Origin: Arsenophonus sp052401645
GTDB taxonomy: Bacteria > Pseudomonadota > Gammaproteobacteria > Enterobacterales > Enterobacteriaceae
Reading direction: 5' to 3'
Assembly (NCBI GenBank): GCA_052401645.1
Contig: CP198939.1
Span: forward strand, 124,001-188,000
Length of the DNA stretch: 64,000 nucleotides
The notes beneath the pieces were generated by a model that was not told where the DNA came from, ran no database searches, and saw nothing but the letters and a program-made list of their open reading frames with translations. Shown here piece by piece: positions 35,918 through 46,084 of the stretch. A program made the translations under genes and the position numbers. Numbering within the stretch: the stretch's first letter is position 1; every line of letters begins with the position of its first letter.

Positions 35918-36122
35918 TAATTTTAATAATTTTATTAAATTCTTTAATTTCAATTATTAATCTAATTTTTAGTATTAAAAATATCATCATATATATAATA
36001 ATTAAAATTTAATTTATAAAATTAAATTTTATAAAGAATAAACTTATATTAATACATATTGATTATAATATAATGTATGTTGATATTTTTTAAGAAATCT
36101 TAATTCTAAATTAGAATTAGTT

Positions 36123-36155
36123 AATATTTAAACTATTGAATATAGTTTAAATATT
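36123..36155. terminator. Possible bidirectional terminator between dut and pyrE
   Basis: A perfect 14-bp stem (AATATTTAAACTAT / ATAGTTTAAATATT) with a 5-nt loop, 262 nt beyond the pyrE stop. T-rich sequence follows on the plus strand. Confidence 0.35.
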
Positions 36156-36416
36156 TATTTTAATAAATAAATTAAATGACTGACTAAAATTTAGTCATTA
36201 TAAAAATTTATCAATATTTATATTATTATTATTTTTATAATATCGTATCTATTATGGTTTCATAGGTTAAAAATTTAAATATTGTATGATTAAATATAAG
36301 AAATTTTATATAATCTTTAGCATATTTTTTACTTAATATTTGATATACACTGCTTAATTAGTCTAATATTTTTGAATTCTTATTTTATTGTATTAATTTG
36401 ATAAGATTATTTTTTG

Positions 36417-37067
36417 CTAAAAAGAATTTATACCATAAACATCTCTATATGATTTCATGATGTCTAAATGACTTGACATATTTAAATTTTCATTCAAATA
36501 ATCAATTAAAATATTAAAAGTAATAATAGAAAATATTTTACATTTTAGTTTTTTTTCAATTTCCTGTAAAACTGATAGATTATTTCTATTTGTTTCTTGA
36601 CGATCTAAACTTAATATAATCATGCTAAGTTTACAATTATGCCTCTTAATTATATCTACAGATTCTTGAATTGTAGTTCCAGATGTAATAACATCATCAA
36701 TAAGAACAACATTTCCTTTTAATGGACTACCGACTAATTCCCCACATTCTCCATATCTTTTAACTTCTTTACGATTAAAACAGTAAGGCTTATCAAAATT
36801 ATAGTATGTAGATAATATAACTGTTGTTGCTATTACGATTGGTATTCCTTTATAGGCTGGTCCAAAAATAATATCACAATCAGGATTATTATCAATAAAT
36901 ATTTTAGCATAAAAATGACCAAGTCTGGTTAAATCTTTTCCTGTATTAAAAAGACCAATATTGAAAAAATAAGGACTTTTTCGACCAGATTTTAATGTAA
37001 ATTCACCGAATTTTAACACTCTTTTTTTTATGGCGAATTTAATAAATTCACGTTGATAGCCTTTCAT
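36417..37067 (-). CDS. pyrE: Orotate phosphoribosyltransferase
   Basis: Joins orotate to PRPP to give orotidine monophosphate, the fifth step of UMP synthesis. It is 216 aa (E. coli 213). Features are MKGYQREFIKFAIKK at the start, LKSGRKSPYFFN with the orotate-binding lysine, IFGPAYKGIPIV, the catalytic loop YCFNRKEVKRYGECGELVGS, and the PRPP-binding motif VVLIDDVITSGTT. A clear AAGGAAAA site precedes the ATG. It lies 70 bp after rph on the same strand, so rph-pyrE form an operon as in E. coli. The leader peptide-attenuator system of E. coli pyrE is not visible. Confidence 0.97.
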   Translation of the reverse strand: MKGYQREFIKFAIKKRVLKFGEFTLKSGRKSPYFFNIGLFNTGKDLTRLGHFYAKIFIDNNPDCDIIFGPAYKGIPIVIATTVILSTYYNFDKPYCFNRKEVKRYGECGELVGSPLKGNVVLIDDVITSGTTIQESVDIIKRHNCKLSMIILSLDRQETNRNNLSVLQEIEKKLKCKIFSIITFNILIDYLNENLNMSSHLDIMKSYRDVYGINSF

Positions 37068-37137
37068 TAAATTTTCCTTTTTTATTTATTTTTAATAAAC
37101 CATCAAAAAATACAATATTTAGATGTAAAAGTTTTTT

Positions 37138-37851
37138 TTATTCTAATGCTTTTTTTTGTGCGCAAAAAATGCTCTGTAAGGCATTTTTTGCTAAAGAAAT
37201 TAACGATAACAAGTCTTCATGACTAAATGGTTTATTCTCAGCAGTTCCTTGAATTTCAATTAGCTTACCGTTATCCATCATAATAATATTCATATCAGTT
37301 TCTGCAATAGAATCTTCACTATATTCTAGATCACAAATAAGATTACCACCTACTATTCCAACAGAAATTGCAGCAATCATCGATTTAAGAGGATTTTTTT
37401 TTAGTCTTCCTTCTTCTACCATTTTATTTAATAAATCAGTTAAGGCGATACAAGCACCAGAAATCGCGGCAGTACGAGTTCCTCCATCAGCTTGAATAAC
37501 GTCACAATCTAATATAATTGTATATTCACTTATTTTTTTTAAATCAACAGCAGCTCTTAGAGAGCGAGCTATAAGGCGTTGTATTTCTATAGTGCGACCA
37601 GTTTGTTTCCCTTTTACTGCTTCTCTCATATTACGAAAATTTGTTGCTCTTGGTAACATACCATATTCTGCAGTTATCCAACCTTGTGACTGACCTTTTA
37701 GAAAACGTGGAACACCTTCTTCGATTGTAGCATTACATACTACTTTAGTATTACCTAATTCAATTAAAACAGAACCTTCAGCATATTTTGTGTATTGTCG
37801 AGTTATTTTTATAGGTCGTATCTGATTATCTTTTCTATTCTCTGGACGCAT
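37138..37851 (-). CDS. rph: Ribonuclease PH
   Basis: A phosphate-dependent 3'-5' exoribonuclease that trims tRNA 3' ends; a ring-shaped hexamer. It is full length at 237 aa (usual 238). E. coli K-12 has a known frameshift in rph, but here the frame is intact to the end. Seen are MRPENRKDNQIRPI, EGSVLIELGNTKVVCNATIEEGVPRF, WITAEYGMLPRAT, GRTIEIQRLIARSLRAAVDL, the catalytic region DCDVIQADGGTRTAAISGA and EGTAENKPFSH-type residues (IQGTAENKPFSHEDL). AGAGAT serves as ribosome binding site. It is divergent from yicC across 126 bp. Confidence 0.97.
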   Translation of the reverse strand: MRPENRKDNQIRPIKITRQYTKYAEGSVLIELGNTKVVCNATIEEGVPRFLKGQSQGWITAEYGMLPRATNFRNMREAVKGKQTGRTIEIQRLIARSLRAAVDLKKISEYTIILDCDVIQADGGTRTAAISGACIALTDLLNKMVEEGRLKKNPLKSMIAAISVGIVGGNLICDLEYSEDSIAETDMNIIMMDNGKLIEIQGTAENKPFSHEDLLSLISLAKNALQSIFCAQKKALE

Positions 37852-37977
37852 TATGTTATCTCTGTAGTTAAATAAATATATTGATTAAGTTTTTTATTAT
37901 ACGTTTTTATAGATTGAATGCTATTCTATGATTTTATTCAAGGTTAAAATTTAATTTTTTATTTATAGGAGTGAAAT
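37852..37977. promoter_or_regulatory. Divergent promoter region rph/yicC
   Basis: The 126 bp between the start codons of rph-pyrE (minus) and yicC (plus) must hold both promoters. It is one of the few short intergenic spaces in the window. The yicC ribosome binding site AGGAG at 37967-37971 is 6 nt from its ATG and is among the best in the window. I do not assign -35/-10 boxes. Confidence 0.5.
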
Positions 37978-38841
37978 ATGATCCATAGTATGACCGCTTT
38001 TGCGCGACGAGATATAAAAAGTGAATGGGGAAATGCAGTCTGGGAATTACGTTCTGTTAATCAACGTTATCTTGAAATTTATATTCGCATGCCAGAACAA
38101 TTCAGAAGTCTAGAATATGTTATCCGTAATCGTTTACGTACCAGGTTAACTCGAGGAAAAATAGAATGTAGTTTACGTTTTGAATTTAATTTAGATCAGA
38201 ACATTAAATTATTAGTGAATAAGGAGTTGATTAAGCAATTAATTAATATCGCTAACTGGATAAAAAAAAATGGATGTAAAGGAGAAATTAATCCTTTAGA
38301 AATTCTCCGATGGCCTGGTGTTATATTAACTCAAGAACAAAATTTAGATGTTATTTTTGTTTATTTACTTAATGAATTAGAATTTGTTTTGGATGATTTC
38401 ATTCTAAGTAGAGAAAATGAAGGAAGAAGATTAATGGTAATGATTGAAGAACGATTAGATGCTGTTTATCTTGAAATTGAAGAAGTTAGACGTCAAATGC
38501 CAGAAATTTTAAAATTACAACAAGAGCGCTTTAAAAAAAAAATAGAAGAGATAGAAATTCATGTAGAAAATAATAGAGTAGAACAAGAGGTTATCATGTT
38601 AGCACAACGTATTGATATTGCAGAAGAGCTAGATAGATTGGATGCTCATATTAAAGAAACGCGTAATATTTTTAAAAAACAAGAATCTGTTGGTCGTCGA
38701 TTAGATTTCATGATGCAAGAATTTAATCGTGAAGCAAATACTTTAGCTTCAAAGTCAATTAATATACAAGTGACAAATTCTGCTATTGAATTAAAAGTAT
38801 TAATAGAACAAATGCGTGAACAAATTCAAAATATTGAATAA
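37978..38841 (+). CDS. yicC: YicC family endoribonuclease
   Basis: A conserved protein of 287 aa, the E. coli length, with the YicC N-terminal domain and the C-terminal DUF1732. YicC members have been reported to be endoribonucleases; the cellular targets are not well defined. The start MIHSMTAFARRD, the motif WELRSVNQRYLEIYIRMPEQ, RTRLTRGKIECSLRF, and the C-terminal RRLDFMMQEFNREANTLASKS are all conserved. Residues about 150-200 are charged and probably helical or coiled coil. Its divergent place beside rph-pyrE is the E. coli arrangement, and it ends the conserved rpmG-to-yicC block. Confidence 0.95.
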   Translation: MIHSMTAFARRDIKSEWGNAVWELRSVNQRYLEIYIRMPEQFRSLEYVIRNRLRTRLTRGKIECSLRFEFNLDQNIKLLVNKELIKQLINIANWIKKNGCKGEINPLEILRWPGVILTQEQNLDVIFVYLLNELEFVLDDFILSRENEGRRLMVMIEERLDAVYLEIEEVRRQMPEILKLQQERFKKKIEEIEIHVENNRVEQEVIMLAQRIDIAEELDRLDAHIKETRNIFKKQESVGRRLDFMMQEFNREANTLASKSINIQVTNSAIELKVLIEQMREQIQNIE

Positions 38842-39637
38842 ATTTTTTATAAAAAGTTTTTAATATTTTCATATATTATACAATTAATTATTGAAAATAA
38901 GTTTTATAAACTTAATATTAATCATATTTAAATTATACTTAATCTAAATATAATTTCAAAAATACTATTTAAAATCAAAAAGTTAACATTAGAAAGATGA
39001 TATAAAATACTTAAAGATAATAAAAAATTTATTAATATTTTATTTTTGATAATAAGATTAAAAATCTTAAATACTAATATGGAAAATATAAAAATAATCA
39101 TTAATTTTTTATATTTTAAAAATATTTTAAAATTAGCATAAATTATTATTTATTTTTAATTTTAAAAATATAAAATAATGCTAATAAGAGTTAACTTTTT
39201 ATTTTTTAAAAAATTAATAAATTTATTATAAATATTATTATCTTTTAATTTTAAAATTAATTCTTTTATTAAAAAATATCATTTTATCTTTTTTTAAAAT
39301 TAAAAAAACTAGTATTTAAAATCATAAAAATTCTTTTTAAGAAACATAATATTTATAAATAATTAAATAAAAATCTCTAATAATGCTTTAAGTGTATTTA
39401 ATTAATATTATTTATATAACTTTTTTTTAAAAAACGTTTATTTAAAAATATTTTTTTTAATAAAACAAATCATTAATTATTTTCATATCATAATTTATTG
39501 TTTTATTTTAATATAAATTATGTTTAAAATTTAATAAAATGAATATTATGGATTAAATTAATATAAAAAATAAAGAGATTTGATAACAGAATAATAATAA
39601 ATTAATATGTTTATTAGAATTAAAAATAAATTTATAA

Positions 39638-39665
39638 TAAGAAAGAAGTTCACTCTTCTTTCTTA
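39638..39665. repeat. Purine/pyrimidine hairpin, 11-bp stem
   Basis: Arms TAAGAAAGAAG and CTTCTTTCTTA pair exactly around the loop TTCACT. Each arm is all purine or all pyrimidine apart from the end base, and three G-C pairs stand out from the desert. It is about 800 nt downstream of yicC. No function can be assigned. Confidence 0.5.
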
Positions 39666-40584
39666 AGAATATATGTAAATGTTAAATTTAACGTTTAATA
39701 AGAGTATTAATATAAGATAAAGTTTAAAAAAATAAAATACATAATCTATTATTATATATAATTTTTCTATTTTAAAAGAAGAAATTTTATAATTTTGGTT
39801 AATTTAATAACTCTAATATCTTATTAGCTTTATTAAAAATAAAAATTTATTTTTTCTTCTTTGGTATAGAGTAATGAGTTTATTTTTTATTATTATAAAA
39901 ATAATAAAGAAAAATTTTCTTAAAATATAATTTTCATAAAAATATTTTAGTAAAAATGATGAATAAATTATTAATAAAATAATTTGATTAAGAAATTAGT
40001 TATTTAAAAATTTAATATATAAATGTAATATTAAATAATAAATAAATAAAATATTATAATAACAAAGATTATTAAAATAAACAATTTAAAATATAGAATA
40101 AAAAAATAATTATTATTAAATAAATATTGAGAAAATATTTTTAAAAAATTTTCTTCATTTGAGTTAAAAAATTAACTATTAATTTTAATATTAATTTCTT
40201 AAATATTTTAATATTTTAACATTTATATAATATAAGCGTAAATTTATAAACATTTTCTATATTAGACGATCTAAGATATTTTTTATAATATTATTAATTA
40301 TAATGATTATATAATAAATTATAGAGATTTTTAATAAGATTAAATATATTAAATAATTTTCATATTGATTTTGTTATTGATGTTTATAAAAAACATCATA
40401 TTTTATGTAAAAGTTATTAAATAATACTCTTATAATCCAAGAAATATCATGAATAAATAAATTTTATTAATATTAAGAATATAATAAGATTCTTTATTTT
40501 AGTTTAAAATATATTAAATTTATATAAAGAATTATAGCTATATTAATGCTAATTTTAAATTATTATTAAAATTATCATAAAAAC

Positions 40585-40622
40585 TTTTAATTATCATAAT
40601 TAATTAATTATGATAATTAAAA
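40585..40622. repeat. 38-bp perfect palindrome
   Basis: The 19-nt halves are exact reverse complements, centred between 40603 and 40604; the left half begins TTTTAATTATCATAATT. It is more than 1 kb from any gene. Its ends give TTTT/AAAA arms on either strand. Confidence 0.75.
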
Positions 40623-41676
40623 TTCTAAAATATAATCTTATTACTATTTAATACGCTATATTTAGATAAATATTAAAATTATATTAAAACTATATTTTAT
40701 ATAATCAATTATTACTATACAGAATATAGTATATCTATGAGAGATATGTATTTATTATAAATTAGTTTTATTATTTATTTAATAATAAAATAAATTTATT
40801 TAATATTTTTTAAAATTTTTAAAAAAAAATTGCATTATCATATAATAATATGAATAAATTTTACTTTGATAAATTCAATATTATATATTGCGATATTACT
40901 TCTTCAATAAGTAAATAATTAATATTTTTATTGTGATATAATTATTATACTTAATTCTATTCATATAATTATTTATTCTAAATTAATAATCTTTAAATTT
41001 ATATTTTAAATTAAATAATTTTTATAAATTTTAAATAAAAGAATATATAGTTTATATTAAATATTTTAATTTTTTGAATTATTTATTTTCTTATATTAGA
41101 TTATACATTAAAATTAATAAATGCTTTAACTAATAGAGTTAATAGCTTATTAGAGATATATAAATAACAATGTTTATCATATTTTTGATTTTTTATAATT
41201 TTTATATATTAATAAAATTATATTTATGCATGAGTTTTTTTTAATAAGTAATTAACTTGTAAGAAATATTAAAACATTAATAACAAGTTTAATATTTAAA
41301 TTAATTAAATGAACTTAAATTAAAAGTTAAATTTTTATAAATCAAACTTTCAATATTAAGAAACATAAAAAACCATTTAATTTTAAAGGTAGAATTAATT
41401 TCAAAAGTATTTTATATTTAAATATAATAATTAAATTATTTATTAATATAATATAGTTATCTAAAATAGATATTTTATAATTCTAATATTTAAGTATTTT
41501 CTATTAATTTTTTTTAAATAAATATTTTTATTAAAGATAAATCCAAATAATTAAACGAAGTACATAAATTTTATTTATAATATAAAAAGATAAATCAATT
41601 TATTCTATTAAAGTTATAAGTAAATAAAATAAATCATAGTTTTATATTGTGACAATGTAATAAATCAGAGATCTCT

Positions 41677-42654
41677 ATGAATAAAAAAAAAATAAAAAGA
41701 GTTGGTGTTTTAACCAGTGGTGGTGATGCACCAGGAATGAATGCTGCTATTCGTAGTGTTGTACGAATGGGGCTCTCTGAAGGTTTAGAAGTTTATGGTA
41801 TTTATGATGGTTATATGGGGCTTTATCAAAATCGAATGAAAGAACTTAATCGTCTCAGTGTTTGCGATATTATTAATCGTGGTGGTACTTTTTTAGGTTC
41901 TTCTCGTTTTCTTGAATTTCGTGATAACGAGAAAGTAAGATCACAATCCATATATAATATGAGAAAAAATGATATTGATGCCTTGGTTATTATCGGTGGA
42001 GATGGCTCTTATCGTGGTGTAAAAAAGATCACTGAATCTGGTTTTACTTGTATAGGTGTTCCAGGAACTATTGATAATGATGTTGCTGGTACTGATTATG
42101 CAATTGGTTATTTTACTGCTTTAAATACAATTGTTGAGGCAATTGATCGGTTACGTGATACTTCAATTTCACATAAACGTATATCGATAGTTGAGATAAT
42201 GGGGCGCTATTGTAGTGATTTAACTTTATCTGCGGCTATTGCTGGAGGATGTGAATTTGTAGTATTACCTGAAGTATCTTTTGATAGGAATGAACTACTG
42301 ATAAAAATTAAATCTAGTTTAGTAAAAGGAAAACGACACGCGATAGTTACTATTACTGAACATATTTATGATGTTAATGAATTAGCTAAATATATAGAAA
42401 AAGCTACTGGACATGAGACGCGCGCAACTATTTTAGGACATATTCAGCGCGGCGGTAGTCCAGTAGCTAATGATCGAGTTTTAGCTTCTCGTATGGGAAC
42501 TTATTCTATTCAATTACTTTTACAAGGACATGGAGGATGTTGCGTTGGAATTCAAAATGATAAGTTAGTTCATTATAATGTTATCGATATAGTTGAGAAT
42601 ATGCAACGTAAGTTTAAACATGATTGGTTAGATACAATAAGAAAACTTTATTAA
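41677..42654 (+). CDS. pfkA: 6-phosphofructokinase I
   Basis: Phosphorylates fructose 6-phosphate with ATP, the committed step of glycolysis; a homotetramer. It is 325 aa (E. coli 320), with a slightly longer lysine-rich start MNKKKIKRVG. Motifs are GVLTSGGDAPGMNAAIR, INRGGTFLGSSR, IGGDGSYRG for ATP, the catalytic PGTIDNDVAGTDY, VEIMGRYCSDL (usually CGDL), ETRATILGHIQRGGSP and the conserved end DWLDTIRKLY. AGAG at 41667-41670 is a weak ribosome binding site and forms part of AGAGATCTCT, a small palindrome touching the start codon. It stands alone between deserts; none of its E. coli neighbours is present. Confidence 0.97.
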   Translation: MNKKKIKRVGVLTSGGDAPGMNAAIRSVVRMGLSEGLEVYGIYDGYMGLYQNRMKELNRLSVCDIINRGGTFLGSSRFLEFRDNEKVRSQSIYNMRKNDIDALVIIGGDGSYRGVKKITESGFTCIGVPGTIDNDVAGTDYAIGYFTALNTIVEAIDRLRDTSISHKRISIVEIMGRYCSDLTLSAAIAGGCEFVVLPEVSFDRNELLIKIKSSLVKGKRHAIVTITEHIYDVNELAKYIEKATGHETRATILGHIQRGGSPVANDRVLASRMGTYSIQLLLQGHGGCCVGIQNDKLVHYNVIDIVENMQRKFKHDWLDTIRKLY

Positions 42655-44919
42655 TTATTTTTTATAATAAGATATATGTTTAATTTTATATTTAGATAAT
42701 ATAAAATAATTTGTTTTTATTAATTAATTTTAGATTAAAAATATTATTTTACTTTATATAAATTATAAAATTAAAAATTATTTTAGTTATGATAATGATT
42801 AAATTTATATTTTTTTTAAAAATTAAATTTCTTTATTATTTCAATCATTTATTTATTTCAATATAATCTATTTCGATAACTTCGATAATAGTTTACATAA
42901 AATTATTTATAAATTTTCATAAAATAATTATTAATATATTCAATAATTTATATTACTTATTTTATTTATATCATATAAACTGCGTTATTATTTAATATCG
43001 TGATATAAGATAATTTATCTAAAATGTTATATATAAATAAATAATATTTAATTAATTTATAAATAAAATAAATAGTAAGAATACTTTTATTTGTTTATTA
43101 TGAATCTTGTATATATGATTATTTTAATAATTTAAAGTGAATTAGATTTTGTAACTACATATTTTAAAATAAATTATATAATATTAATATTAAGACAAAT
43201 ATTTAATTTTGTTAAAATTTAAAATTATCATTCTAAATTTTAAGAAAATAGTTTAATTCTATTTTATAGAATATAAATTTCTTATTTATAATTTATACTA
43301 TACAACAAATGTTATATATATGTTTTTAAATTAGTTTAATTCTTCATGAAGATTTAAATTCTTAGTTTTTTTATAGAAAAAATAACTTTAAATAAAATTT
43401 ATTTATTAATTTTTATATAAAAGCTTATTTTTTTATTCTTTTATGTATAAATTGTTTTATATTATAATTAAGAATATAAAATTCCTATTTTATGCTCTAA
43501 CTATTTACTAAAATATAAAGTTTAATTTTAATCTTGTCTATAGTATTTTTTATTTATCTAAATGATTAATTTAGTATATTCATTATTTTATTACTTAATA
43601 ATTTAAATATTCATAAGTTTTTGTTAATTTTTTTATTAAGATATAGACTTATTAAGTTTAAGTTATTTACTTTATTCTAGATAAATAAGTACTTTTATTA
43701 ATATTATTTTATAAAATAATATTTATTTTAATTTTTATCTAGTAAGGAAGGACAAAACTAAAAATTACTATATGATATATATAAAAAATATAGAGAAATG
43801 ATATGAAAGTAGTAAAATTATAAAAAATTTTAAATTTTATTATTAATTGATTAACTAAATTAAACTGATACTATTATAAATAGTATAATTTTCTATATAT
43901 AGTTTTTAAAAACAAAATAAATTATTTTAATAAGTAAGTTTTTTAATTTCAACTATAGTTATTTTGAATAAGTATTATTAATAATATTGCCTTTATTTAT
44001 ATAGATAGATATCTATAAAAAAATAATAAATATTAAATTAATATTTAATATTTATTTAAATAGAAAATTAATTTAAAGAATTTTTTCTTAAATAAAGTAT
44101 AAATTTCTTTAAAATGTATATAAAAAATATATATAGAATATTAAAATATTTTAATAAATTAATATAAAATATATTTTAAGTATAATATTATCATATTAAT
44201 TTATTTCATTAAAACTTTATAGTAAAAAAGATGTATTTTCATAATAAGAAAAAAATAATTATTTCTATTTTATCTTATAGCTAGTAAATATATTAGAATT
44301 TAATTTCTAATTATCAATAATCATAATATATCGTAATTATTTTTTTTGATAAAATTATATATATTTTAAATTAAATATTTTTTAATAATAAATTATTTTT
44401 TAAAAAAATAATTAAAGTAATATAATTTTATAAGAACATAGATATAAATTTAAGATTTTTTTTATAATAATTTTAATTATATTTTGAAATTTATTTTTTT
44501 CTAATATCAAATAAAAATATTTTATATATAAATTAAAGTTTTAATAATTTAAAATTATTAGTGATATTTTTAAAATTTTAAAGATTTAACGAAGTATATA
44601 TAGATGATAAAATTATATTAGTATCGATATAATATATAGTATTTACTATCATTAAAGATATATTAGATATTTTATTTAATAATTATTTCTTTTTTGTTTG
44701 ATTAAATTATTTAAAGATAATGATAAATATAATTAATGAAATAAAAAAATATAATATATATTGATAATATTATAAATATTTTTTTTTAAAATTCATTAAA
44801 AAGATGATGAATAATAGTTATTTAAGCTTTAATATATATAGAATATTTAATTAATTTTTTACTACTTAATAATTTTATTATAGTGATTTTAACAAAAATA
44901 TTGTTTTATTTATTTTATT
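42655..44919. other. 2.3-kb AT-rich desert
   Basis: Noncoding sequence between pfkA (plus) and the 3' end of the broken glpG (minus). No gene relic, RNA gene or long palindrome was recognised. The flanking genes lie apart in E. coli, so a rearrangement joint is expected here. A short GC-richer run near 43738-43760 was checked as a possible 4.5S RNA core and does not fit. Confidence 0.55.
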
Positions 44920-45530
44920 TCATAAAATATCATTTTTTATTTTATATAAATCATCTTTTTTATTATTAGATAGACGTCTTTTATCCAATAATCCAATTAA
45001 TAAACCAACAATTAATCCAATGGTATGCGCTGTATTAGCTATATTTATATTAAATATATTTAAATAACCAATAAATAACGATAAAATAATAAATATCATT
45101 AATTGGTTCGTGATAAAAATATCTATTATTGGATGATATTTACTTATTAACCAAACATAACCAATAAGTGAAAAAATAACACCAGAAAGATTTCCAAAGG
45201 TAAAGTTACTAAAAAATGATTGTCCATAATTAGTAAAAAATGACGATAGAATAAAAAACAATAAATAGTTTTCTTGTATTTATTTTGCGCTCTATCTTAC
45301 TAGCTAAATACCACCATAACATTAAATTAAATGAAATATTAGTTAATGAAAAGTAAAGTAAAGTAGGAGTAAATAATCGCCAGATTTTAGTATATTGATT
45401 ATTTAATGGCTAAGAAAATATATCATTACAGCATTAATTCCTGAAATTAACACCCAAATATAAATAAAAATAGATAAAAAGAAAGTAATAACTGTTAATG
45501 GTTTAGATTTTTTTAGGATAACTAAAAATG
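44920..45530 (-). pseudogene. glpG: Frameshifted glpG (rhomboid intramembrane protease)
   Basis: GlpG is an inner-membrane serine protease of 276 aa in E. coli. Three pieces in different frames line up with it in order: KPLTVITFFLSIFIYIWVLI (first membrane segment); PLNNQYTKIWRLFTPTLLYF running on to LMLWWYLASKIERKINTRKL; and from 45261 a 113-codon piece with the nucleophile Ser in FGNLSGVIFSLIGYVW and the catalytic His in ANTAHTIGLIVGL. The frame breaks near T-runs, once around 45405-45420 and once in a T6 run near 45240. The N-terminal cytosolic domain is gone or unreadable. Catalytic residues remain, so the loss may be recent or partly rescued by slippage. The 113-codon piece alone lacks the first membrane helices and is unlikely to work. 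Confidence 0.85.
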
Positions 45531-46084
45531 ATATAATTATTGTGGCTATTTTTTTATTAACATTTATAATTTATGAACTTAAGATATAATAATTGCAGTT
45601 TAAATAATTATGTATACCATGGATATAATTAGTTTTTTTATTTTTATTAAAATTAAAGTTATTTTAATATATAATTATAAATTAAAAAAACCTTTGTAGG
45701 TTAATATAATACTTATTATTAAATAACAATTTTTTATTATCATATAATTAATAAATGATTAATTTGATCTATATTTAAATTAGAATTAAGTTAATCATAT
45801 TTTTAATATTTTTAATAAAGTAAGTTACTTATATGAGTAATATTATATTAATTGATACTTGAAAAGTTATTTATAATATAAATGGAATATTAAAGTTGAT
45901 ATTAATAAGATATACTAATATTATTAATATACTATTAATATAGTGATGTATGTTTTATTAAAATTTTTTTTAATAAAATTACTTAAAATATTTATTTTAA
46001 TTTATGCTATATTCTTTTATATTTAAAAAATAATATATTTTTATTTTATTATAAATAATTTTTTCAAAAAAAGAATAAATTATA
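45531..46084. other. Gap between glpG relic and nfuA
   Basis: About 550 noncoding bases. The part next to glpG may hold its eroded N-terminal domain, but no residues match. Nothing else is recognised. Confidence 0.45.

Larger units (their letters stand above)
35623..36416. other. Gap where slmA would lie, with hairpins
   Basis: 794 noncoding bases between the converging dut and pyrE. In E. coli slmA (about 600 bp, nucleoid occlusion) lies here. No TetR-like helix-turn-helix is readable. Hairpins at 35890-35917 and 36123-36155 could end both transcripts, and TGACTAAA/TTTAGTCA at 36181-36197 makes a third small one. Confidence 0.5.
38842..41676. other. 2.8-kb AT-rich desert
   Basis: Noncoding sequence between yicC and pfkA, which are not neighbours in E. 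coli, so a rearrangement or large deletion joint lies here. No relic is readable. It contains the GC-richer hairpin at 39638-39665 and the palindrome at 40585-40622. Confidence 0.6.

Noticed and set aside
43738..43760. AAGGAAGGACAAAAC as a possible 4.5S RNA (ffs) core
   Set aside because: It lacks the full conserved tetraloop stem and flanking complementary arms; the likeness is only to the GGAAGG-type segment.
44920..45261. A complete 113-aa small membrane protein
   Set aside because: It aligns with only the C-terminal part of GlpG, and the missing upstream parts are readable in other frames just before it, so it is part of a pseudogene.
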